Positions 55,370-64,000 of a DNA stretch of 64,000 nucleotides are shown in pieces. The position numbers and the translations under genes are program-made. Source of the DNA: Takakia lepidozioides (taxonomy: Eukaryota; Streptophyta; Takakiopsida; Takakiales; Takakiaceae); contig CM060731.1 of NCBI GenBank assembly GCA_030704615.1, positions 2,170,001 to 2,234,000 of the forward strand, written 5' to 3'. The notes beneath the pieces are model-generated. The model ran no database searches. It was given only the letters and a program-made list of their open reading frames with translations, and was not told the DNA's origin. The stretch's first letter is position 1, and every line of letters begins with the position of its first letter.

Positions 55370-55620
55370 GCCAAGTATGGGTGTGTAATAAAGCCTTGGA
55401 GACATGATCAGATGATGTTGGAAGGGGCAATGCCCAATGTGCGTGTGAGCCTGGCAGCCCTTGAAAAGGGCAAAGAATTGATGGTGACATCATGATAGTT
55501 GGAACTGTACCAGATATGATTATGAATACAACCTCTTAGATATGTATGCCAAATGTGGTAACATCAAGGATTCAAAGGTAGTGTTCAGGAATATGGCTGA
55601 CCTTGATGTGGTTTGATGGC
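55370..55620 (+). pseudogene. PPR fragment
   Basis: CTTGGAGACATGATCAGATG, GCCTGGCAGCCCTTGAAAAG and GATATGTATGCCAAATGTGG match PPR debris at 35.4-35.95 kb. Frames change several times. Confidence 0.7.
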
Positions 55621-55621
55621 A

Positions 55622-56445
55622 ACGTTTTTCCAACGTTCGAATGAAGACGGATGAAGACGATGTTCATCCCGTGTGATTTTTCTCATCCACAAAGAAGGCG
55701 ATGAATGTGCAATTTTTGGCGATGAATTACCCCGATCCAGGTCCATCCGTGCCCACCAATTATTATCTAGAGTCACGGTTCATTGCCAAACATTCCTCCA
55801 TCACCCGCACGTGCTGGATGATGACGACATTCGTTGTGGTTCACCCTTTATCATCCATCGGCATGAGACATCGCCGAACATTCATCGAAGTGCAATATTG
55901 ACTTTCACATAATGGTAACTGAACCCCAAAATCTGGAAGTTTCGATTAAACCCCTCGCTTGAAAAGAATACCACCGATGACCAATTGATTTGCATGTTAC
56001 TCTTTTCCATATGAATTCATCATGTGGAGAAGCAATGCGGGGGATGTTCAGTGCCGAACAACCACACAAGATTAGGCATATTTTCACGTTGGGACCATAT
56101 CAGTGTGGAATATTACCAATCCTTTTATTTAGGACTCTGAAAACCAATGAGTGGTCGGCAACGAACACCCAGATGGTTCAATCAAACCATCTTATTTTGG
56201 TCCCCTCTTTGAAATATTGTGGCTACATCACGACGCAGGTGGGGTGTAACACAGTCTCAGAGTGGGTTATTTTTTAACATGCATCAGAGAAAAATGACGA
56301 AACCGTATTGCAAACATGGTGAACAAAGGACATGCATGATTGAAAACATATATTCCAAACTGCATCTTTTTGCAAGATTGATAATACAACATCGCTATTC
56401 GTTGCCGAACAGAACACATCATGCAGCAAGTGAACATCATAACTA
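55622..56445. other. no gene; scattered short inverted repeats
   Basis: Words such as TTCATC/GATGAA and GTTCGG/CCGAAC recur on both strands, similar in style to the other palindrome arrays but too irregular for a period. No protein signal is visible. Confidence 0.35.
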
Positions 56446-56449
56446 TTGA

Positions 56450-56578
56450 GGTGACAGCAGATTGCGCCAAACATATGCAGGATATCCCAGTCAAAATTTC
56501 AATTTGGTTCTGAGGTGACAAAAGATTGGGCCAAACACATGCAGGATATTCCAGTCAAAATTCAAATTTGCCACGAAC
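56450..56578 (+). repeat. tandem duplication, about 64 bp
   Basis: GAGGTGACAGCAGATTGCGC..CAAACATATGCAGGATATCC is followed immediately by a second copy starting GAGGTGACAAAAGATTGGGC, with a few base changes. Confidence 0.85.
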
Positions 56579-57339
56579 AGCCTCGTTGTTCGGTGTCGAA
56601 CATTAAGAGAGGCCTGGAGAATGCACATCACAAACAGCTCTCCTCCTACCTAAACTTGCAAAATAATCAATCAAAGGAGTATGCAGGCTCGATAATAGTG
56701 GCTCCCTCTTCTCCAATAAGGTTGATAATTTATAGTGGTTGTCATCTCCAGCGTGGAACATTGCTGAACGACCTCTTCTGAATGTTCAATGTGCGGACAC
56801 CTTCAGTCACATGCGTGAAAAGATGCAGATATTCACGTAGGCCAGATGAAAGTGTCTCCGTCGTTCCGTCAAACTCCCGCACTTCAATGTCGTACCCAAT
56901 TTCGAGGTTCAGCAATGTCACAAGAATGTTCCCGGGACCAAATGCCGGTAGCTGGAGCCCCTCTCCAGCCCTCTACCTTATTCAAAGATGTACATAATTA
57001 CTGTAAGAGTTGTGATGAATGTCAAAGGCTGGGACCTTTGCAGAGATCTGGAAAGATGACACTACATCCTACAATGCCTATTGAACCATTTCAGAAATGG
57101 GGATTAGACTTTGTTGGACCAATTAATCACCAGCCAGGACCACCCAAAACAAGTATTATATCCACAGCCTTGGAATTTACGGATTATCTACTAAGTGGAT
57201 ATAGAAAGTCTGAAAACAGCATGAAGGACTGAACTTGTAAGTATCACACAGCGAACTCTACACGCGAGATTTTTATGAGAACATAATCACGAGATTTGGC
57301 TGTCCCTTGGAATTTATCAGTAAAAGGATTTATCTTGTA

Positions 57340-57815
57340 GACTGAAAGTGGAAGCATTGTAAATTAGGAGTCATGTTTTCTTTTCAGCGATGAGTGCTGC
57401 TCAAGAATGAAAGTGGTATGTAGTCTGAAAACGAGTGCATGAAGGAGTCCTCTTTGTCGTGAACTTGTAAGAATTTCATACGTCAGCACCAAGTATAATG
57501 CAGTCCAACCTGTTGGGGCATATTGACAGTGCAGCCATGAGAACTAGGGTGTAACGATCAGATCAGGAAGGTGGAACATGCGAATGTACGGATCAGATGA
57601 ACCATCGAGTGCTGACTTCTTTTGCTTTGGATGAATTAAAAGAAAACAAATAAACAGCAAAAAGAGTGATTGTGAAAGCGTAGAGAGAAGGGAAAGAGAA
57701 ATAGCTAGGGGACTGGATGTTGTTTTCCTCTTCCGCTGCAGCAGCATCTATTCCTTGAGCACTAATGAAGTAGGACATGTGACAGCAAGAAGTACAGGGA
57801 GCCCCTCTTTTGCTC
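57340..57815. other. insertion inside the integrase core
   Basis: About 475 bases without protein homology split the integrase. GTCTGAAAAC..CATGAAGGA..GAACTTGTAAG occurs at 57,208-57,247 and again at 57,423-57,476, so part of the insert duplicates or shares sequence with the disturbed core upstream. No clean terminal repeats were found. Confidence 0.5.
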
Positions 57816-58559
57816 TACAAATGAGACTATTGAACTGTTGACTAAGGAGTTCATGATTGTGACAGGAAGAGTACAACCTATTACCCACAGGGCAATGGGC
57901 AGGCAGAGGCCACCAACAAGATTCTATGCACTATCCTTGCTAAGATAGTCAATGCCAACAGAACTGATTGGGATATAAAGTTGTTGACAACTTTGTGGTC
58001 ATACAAGACTTCATACAAGGTCACCCCCAAGTATACACCATTCCAATTAGTCTATGGCATGGAAGCTCTACTTCCAGTGGAATTCTTATTACCTACCATG
58101 AGAACTGAATGGGGAAGGAGAATGGAATTGGAGGATTCAATTAAAGTAAGGAAACATGAACTATATCATGTGGAAGAAGTACGTGCTGATGTAGCAGATA
58201 ACATGGCCAGAATTCAGATGAAAAGAAAGGATTGGTTTGATGAAGACAAACTAAAAAATTTTAAGACAAGAGATTTGGTACTGTGGTTGCAGAAGAAGAG
58301 AAATATTAAAACCTCTAAGCTTAAATCACCATGGAAGGGACCTTATGTCATACATAAGATGTATGATAACAACATAGCTATGTTACAAACCATTAACAAA
58401 GAGATGCTTGGTAGAGTCAATGCCAACAAATTGAAGGGATACAGTGGTATCCATGATAGACCATTGCAACATGATTTGCATCTTGAAACACAGATGCAAT
58501 CACAGGCTACACCAGTAGCACCAGCGGAGCATAAATCACTTGTCATAATGCCAAATGTG

Positions 58560-58675
58560 TATGGCCATAGCAGAAAACACATGTGTTCACACAGCCAACA
58601 CAGCCTACCACAGTCTGTCACAGCCCATCACATGCAACACAACCCACACAGGTTGCACAGTCCATTGGAGCAGTG
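58560..58675 (+). repeat. CACAGCC-type repeats before the extra ORF
   Basis: Degenerate copies of CACAGCC / CACAGTC occur here and again, far more, at 62,225-62,510, so they flank the extra ORF region on both sides. Confidence 0.6.
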
Positions 58676-58689
58676 ACATGTGGATACGA

Positions 58690-61600
58690 GTTAACAACAA
58701 TAAAGTGGCCGGTAAATATAAAGACAGTTTGGGAGTCAAACTCGGAGTATGTGCCACGGGGACAGAAGAAGACGGGAGAATGTTTGAATTCAAACACGTG
58801 GCCTAAGAGGCGTAGCACTCCGCATTGCATGTACTGCAATAATGAGCGCCATCACACAAGACGACAAACAGGGCCGTCAAAGTATCTACCCGGTACATCA
58901 GCCAAAACTTATCATGAGCCCATTAATGCACCAAGAGGACATGTGACGGAACATTTAACGCGTCCGGCAAAGGGTAACCTTTGCCACATATGCAGTCCTA
59001 GTGGTCATTCCAAGATAGAATGTGAACATGATAGGGTGGAAATGAAAAATTACCTAATGAGGCAACGGCCAATCAGCAACGTGAATTTTGTGCAAGAAAC
59101 TCCATTCAAGAAACAAGAACAAGAAACTAAGAAGATTGTGAGCGGAAGAATCGATGTTATCCCGGATAACCAGTGTCTCGACAGGAGGGGCAATCAAAGC
59201 TATAGCTTTGTAGCTATGGCGGATATCACGAACTATACACTAGCTCTACTTCTTACGCAGTGGCGCAAGGAAGGACAGGATGAAAGTATTTTCTCTCTCA
59301 CTCGCTGTTTGCAAGCCCCGCAGGCTTACACACACCTACCTGTTCCATTCTGCGCTAATCACACTTTCATGCTATATGCATTGCAAGCTTTCTTGCAGTT
59401 ATTCCAAACAAGGCCTTCTTGTTTGTCCGGGATGAAGCGAATCAGAGAGATGGAGGATCTACGAGTGAAGAGCACGACGATTTTACAAAGGCAAACAATC
59501 GCCACACCACAGGCAGTGCAGCTGTTAAAGGAGTTGCGGTTGGAGGGACTGTTGCGCAAAGAGTGGTCTTTGCATCATCGAGATTTGATGATCCAATTCA
59601 TCAAGAACTTTGAGCCAAGAACAGGAGTTACGCAGGTGAAGGGCGTGGATATACAAGTTATTCCACAGTACTTGCAGCAGCTTTTTGATTTACCATCTGG
59701 TAACGTGAGCGTGGATGAGCACAGGGCAAGATTGCAAATAGTGGATCTTTTCCAAGAAAAGAGATTTTTCAGGAACCAGGGATTTACTTGCATCAAAGCC
59801 GAGTACCCATGTTTGAGGGAAATAGACCAGATACTAAACATTCTATTTGCCATGAAACAGAACCAACAGTGTCTTAGAAACCATAGTGGCACCTCCACTT
59901 GCAACAAGAACCCCTCACGATGATGTTTCTATAGCTCCTGCACAAGATGGGGTACAGCAGCACAATGAGCTGTTATTACTGGAAGCACGGCCATTAGAGA
60001 GGGAGGATGAAGTCACTTCAGTACCACGGCTAGCACAGCAAGCTGACCAAGTTGCCCCAGCAGTAACTCAGACTGGTCTTGATGTTACACCGGGGCCTCT
60101 TATTGTGGAGAGAGAGAGATTGGACATCCCCACTACGGAGCAAGTAGTGGCAGAAATTGAGAAGGGCGATCTTCTCTATGAAAACTCTGGTATGGTTAGA
60201 GACCCCATGGTACCAAAGATACAGAGTCAGCCCAAGAAAATCCCCGATGTGCAGGTTATGCCCAAACCTGTGTTGGAGGTTGAAGTGGTAAAGGGTAAGG
60301 GTACTGCAGCACTTATGGAAGATGAGATTGCTCAAGTACAAGATCATGTGGGATCATGGCCTGATTGGTTTGTGAAACACCAAACTATTGAGAATCAGGA
60401 AGAACTACAGCAGGTTTTCCATGAAGATCCACAGCAGACCATGGTTATGGGTTCCATAAGCAGGACTCTCAACCTGTTGGGCACCTATTTCAAGACTCAC
60501 GTTTCTTCCACTCAGTTGGCAGCATTGCGGGAGGAGCTCAAACAAGAGTTTGAGGCAAGAATTGTCACTGAGTGTGCAAACAAGGTGGATGTGGAGGCCA
60601 ACCTCAAGTTGCAGCAAGAATTGGAGGACACTAAAGCTGCCCTACAGCTTGAGAATGAGAACTTAATTGGGGCAGGTCTTGAGCAGGAGAAGTTACATGA
60701 GGTGCATAAGCAGCAGTTATACCAGATGCAAGTTCAGCATGAGGGGAATTTGCAAGAAGTGAAGTTGCTTCATATGGGATTGGAAGCAGCCAATCAGAAA
60801 CTGGTCATACAGTGTGCCACACTAACGACTAATTTGGAGATGGCTGCGATGGAGGTCAAGAAGCAAGCTGTGAGATGTATATGGGCGGAGACAGAGGCAA
60901 TGGAGCAAGGGAAACTCATTGCTGACATGAAGGATACTCTCTGTCGCAATGAAAATACAATTCAACAGTTGAACCAGGTCAATGCCCAGAAGGACAGGCA
61001 ACTTTTAGCAAACGATCACAGTTTAGCACTTGAATACAATCGAGCTATGATTCTGCCCTTCAACCAAATTCCCATTGTTATGGATGTGGCTTGGAAAGAA
61101 TTCAGTCCTTCGGAGTCTTTGGCACATTATTACCAGATCATGCGCATTTGGTTGCCAGTGGCAACTCGGACTAAGGTTCTTCCAACTGACAGACCCATTG
61201 AAGATCACCATTTTGCACAGTACTGGTCTGAGGCAGCAACCATGCTGAAGGAATTAATTGCCTTCCACATCGTTCATGGATTCATTTACACCAAGACCAA
61301 GGAGGTACCTAGTCTGGTCATGGGCTGTGGGATGTACTATGCTGCTTGCTTTGTTTTACGCTACCACACTGAGCAGCAAAAGATGTAGATGAGGTTTCAG
61401 ACTTATTCCATTGGGGAGCATTGGACGTTACCTCCAGTTCCAGACCACAAATATCTGTATGATGTGAGACTCATGCTTCGGTGAGATAAGCAACTTAATG
61501 ATTGGTTCTCTTCTGCTTTGGAGCAATTACAAAAGGAGAACTTGGGCCTTGACACATTTTGCCCAAAGGGCATGAGGCCAGAAAGTGGCTGCACTTTTCA

Positions 61601-62059
61601 AAGGTCATAGGCACACCACTCAGCGCCTATACCGATGAAGAGCTGCAGGCATATACTAATCTTGCCCAAAATAAATTGACACAAGTCTTACTACATACTG
61701 TTCCAGACATGGTGGGCATACATTGTATGCCAGTCAAGCTTCCTGAGAAGCCACAGAAGGTCAGGAAACAGCACGGCCAACGGTGGGAAGATGATTCGAA
61801 TACCACTGGTTCTTTGGAGGGCAATTTTGACATGACTGAGGATTATGAGAGACAAATGGAGGAGAAGAAACGACGGGGATCTCCTATGCCTGAGAAATTG
61901 CCACCATATCAACCCAAGATAGGACAGTCAGCTCCATCTAGTCGACAGTCATCCCCACCAGCCAAAGACACGGCTCGGGCTCATACACAGGGCCCTCAGA
62001 GGGACTCTCACCAGCAAAAGGGTGCTCGTTCGCAGAGGTTTGCTGATCCTAAGCAGTAA
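58690..62059 (+). pseudogene. post-integrase retrotransposon ORF with zinc knuckle and coiled coil
   Basis: Three consecutive open stretches (to 59,923; 59,886-61,388; 61,559-62,059) change frame only near 59,900 and 61,390-61,560 and read as one protein of roughly 1,100 residues. Part 1 has CMYCNNERHH and a CCHC knuckle CHICSPSGHSKIEC (near 58,980), then a helical block (LLKELRLEGLLRKEW, GVDIQVIPQYLQQLFDLPSG) like the strand-helix region of Athila-type elements. Part 2 has a Pro/Val-rich linker and a long coiled coil (about 60,520-61,010: LRETLKQ-type heptads, EQEKLHEVHKQQLYQMQVQH), then WKEFSPSESLAHYYQIMRIW. Part 3 is Pro/Ser/Gln-rich and basic. Its place after integrase and before the LTR is where Ty3 elements keep env-like or other extra genes. 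No membrane segment or signal peptide is seen, so it is not env-like. Function unknown. Confidence 0.6.
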
Positions 62060-62074
62060 ACCATGAGGGCACGG

Positions 62075-63065
62075 CTTTTTGAGATGGGGAGGAATAATAT
62101 TAGAGGGCTGTCTGGGACTTAGACAGTTTTACAGGTTCTGTGGGGTACCCTTAATTTTGTGCAGACTTAAGGGTGGTAGACTCAAACCAACACAGGCCTT
62201 AGGGGTGCAGACACAGGCCTTAGGGGTGGTAACAGGCTCACACAGTCAGCAGTCATAGGCTTACACAGCCTATCACAGTTAGCCACAGTCAGGTACAGTC
62301 ACAGTCAGTCACAGCCCGACATAGCCCGACACAACACACAGTCGACACGGTCTGTCATAGTACTACACGTCACAGTCTGACACAGCCACAGTTAGACACA
62401 GCCAGTCACAGCCTAACACAGTCACAGCCCGACACAGCCAATCACAGCCCAACACAGTCACAGCCCGACACAGCTTGGCACAACCCATCACAGCGTCACA
62501 CAGGTCATAATTTAACACAGGGAGCGGTTATCACTGGCAGGGAATGAGTGTGCGGGAACGTCCACAGCAAGGGGAACGACAGTACTTACCACTGTCTTGG
62601 CTGGCAGTTAGTTAGTTAGGCGGTTAGAACAGCTTGCAGAGACATTATGCAGAGTAACTACATGGAGTATCACTTCTTGGGGGACGGCGGACATCACTTC
62701 TTGGGATCACTTCTGGAGCACTTATGGCATCAGGGAGAGAAGCACGATCTTGAGCATAGGAATGGAGAGCACAGTGGAGGAGGAGAGACGATCTGATGAT
62801 GCTTGATACATGCAACCTATAGAGATGTATTGTAAGGCAGAATAGAGACACCATGGCTTTGGCCTGATACTTGATAGATATTAATATGATTCCTATTTCA
62901 TATTCACACTGTGTAGAGAGACCTAAGTGAAGCTGTGGAATGAATGTTTAAGTAGATGGAACCTGGTAGATTGTAGAAGCAATCTGATACTTGATCATTG
63001 GCAGTAGGGTAACATATTAAACATGAATGCAAGAAGGAACCGATATTGGGAGGCACCCCCATGAT
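62075..63065 (+). mobile_element. probable polypurine tract and 3' LTR
   Basis: GAGATGGGGAGGAATAATA, 16 bases after the last stop, is a typical polypurine tract. The following sequence, without genes, ends near TTGGGAGGCACCCCCATGATACA. It contains the CACAGCC repeats. The 5' LTR and exact LTR ends are not identified, so the extent is a guess. Confidence 0.45.
62225..62515 (+). repeat. CACAGCCCGACACAGTCA microrepeats
   Basis: More than twenty degenerate units of 7-18 bases built on CACAG, with CCCGA or TCA between, lie in tandem. They are similar to those at 58.56 kb. Confidence 0.85.
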
Positions 63066-63069
63066 ACAC

Positions 63070-64000
63070 TAGCTGTAGGTCATGACTGATTGTTCTGAGC
63101 AGGATGAGTACTTAGAGATATCCAACTCTTCTATCTTGGAGTTTCCACCTCGGATAGCAAAGGGATGGGTGAGTAAAAGCCGCTCAACAATTATTTACGC
63201 AAGCTGTCCACTACATGCAGACACGTCAAGCGGATTTGCTTTCCAAGACTCCACAAAGATCCTACCAGCATGGTGACGACACCACCTGCCACCACTGCCT
63301 ACTTGCGGAGAACAGGATGCCTCCCAAATGGTTCCGTTGAACGATCTCTTACACTCTATGTGTTCTTTTTATTTGTTGAGTTCTTACAGGGATAATACGT
63401 ATAAGCCAAAGCCCCCGGCCGGTGGGGCACTCTCTTCATATTTCTGCAAAACATGAGCTGTATAACCCCACTGTCGTTCATCATTGTCCTACCCCAAGAG
63501 ATACGGACGGGGTTCGCAAGATCCCCCTTCACATAGGTCTCTTTTCAACCGGGATACACCAGATAGCGCCCCAATACAGCTGCTCCCCCTAGTCGTCATC
63601 ACCAGGGAACCCGGATCTGCAACAAGCACTGCCCTTAGTGTTTACAGTGCTATGAAGCTCAAAGCACCATGTAACCCGAAAGTCAACCCTAAACCATAAA
63701 CCCTGAACCTCTAATTACATGAAAAAAGTCCATAACTTTCTTGGTGGTCCTTTGTAATAGGCAAATATATATTTTCAACGAAGGGAGTTTCTTTAATTCA
63801 TTCATTTTCCTCCTATAGAACAATTTGAAAATTCACTGTTTTTTAGGGTACTTAAAAATACATGAAATTTACATAATTAAATATTAATCTATTAGATTTG
63901 TCATTTTAGTTTCTTTAAGAAAAGTGTCTCTTTATAGTGATTCCTTTTTTCCATTTTGGTATGTGCCATGAAAGAAAAAAGTCCATAACGATAACATTTG
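63070..64000. other. no gene recognised
   Basis: This begins with an open frame of 64 codons without motifs. The last 300 bases are A/T-rich with CCCTAAACC and ACCCTGAACC words near 63,685-63,710. Nothing can be assigned. Confidence 0.4.

Larger units (their letters stand above)
56840..58676 (+). pseudogene. Ty3-type integrase, interrupted
   Basis: The zinc-binding part ends with CKSCDECQRLG (near 57,020). The core begins PFQKWGLDFVGPI and continues, with frame changes, as DFYENIITRFGCPLEFIS (57,270-57,330). Foreign sequence then intervenes. From about 57,820 the core resumes with NETIELLTKEF, and ATNKILCTILAKIVNANRTD and PFQLVYGMEALLPVEFLL follow. The C-terminal domain (RDLVLWLQKK, WKGPYVI) ends near 58,460, and the frame runs on through CACAGCC repeats to 58,676. 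The family inserts retroelement cDNA. The catalytic DQGTHF-type segment is lost at the break. Reverse transcriptase and RNase H are not present upstream. Confidence 0.85.

Noticed and set aside
55622-56445. A further regular hairpin array
   Set aside because: Inverted words are present, but spacing and arms are too irregular to call an array.
58690-62059. Envelope-like gene of the retrotransposon
   Set aside because: The position fits, but there is no signal peptide or membrane segment, and the zinc knuckle and coiled coil argue for a nucleic-acid-binding or structural protein.

Overview
The window looks like transposon-dense nuclear DNA of a land plant. The supporting evidence is a split reductase gene of a plant family, decayed plant PPR fragments, telomere-like CCCTAAA runs, and pieces of most plant transposon classes (hAT, CACTA, Mutator-like, L1-type LINE, Ty3 retrotransposon, a tRNA-derived SINE and a small inverted-repeat element). 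Introns have normal GT..AG ends. The mixture would fit a fern, lycophyte or another large-genome plant, but the sequence alone does not fix the lineage.

Layout: 0-2.1 kb holds a frameshifted hAT transposase (minus). 2.4-3.0 kb is an array of GCGACCACC hairpins, followed by a small spliced transposon-type gene (3.3-4.2 kb) and GCGACG-rich repeats. 4.9-8.2 kb carries an unknown ORF and a Ty3-type gag pseudogene. 9.19-17.0 kb is a CACTA element: a CACTA end, GCGACG subterminal repeats at both sides, a TNP2 transposase on minus and a proline-rich ORF on plus. 18.9-24.35 kb contains an array of CGCCGGCG palindromes followed by a nine-exon gene. Its product joins a ParB-like domain (DGNHRL motif) to a beta-class DNA methyltransferase-like domain. 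25-27 kb is a broken Mutator-like transposase with a SWIM finger. 28.4-29.15 kb is a MITE-like element. 29.7-32.7 kb (minus) is the only gene that looks like a normal host gene: a six-exon tetraketide alpha-pyrone reductase-like SDR.

Beyond that, 34-36.5 kb holds PPR debris. 36.5-37.4 kb is a second, truncated ParB-like gene on minus. Its 5' side faces a 2-kb array of about 18 near-identical hairpin units (period about 116 bp), and beyond that lie a Mutator-like transposase (40-42 kb, minus) and a SWIM-finger ORF (43-44.4 kb, plus). 44.7-46.6 kb is a patchwork of transposon ends and palindromes. 47-51.9 kb is a decayed L1-type LINE. 52.6-53.9 kb is a second gag copy. 53.9-55.3 kb holds a fragment of the same transposase family, two hairpins and a third ParB-like gene start. 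56.8-62.1 kb is a Ty3 integrase interrupted by an insertion, then a long extra ORF with a zinc knuckle and a coiled coil, followed by probable LTR sequence.

The most striking pattern is that all three ParB-like genes sit directly downstream of palindromic repeats, each with its own palindrome sequence. Two of the three lie beside the same transposase family. This resembles a parB/parS layout fused to a DNA methyltransferase and carried by plant transposons. The copies here are decayed (frameshifts and stop codons), so they record the architecture rather than a demonstrably active gene.
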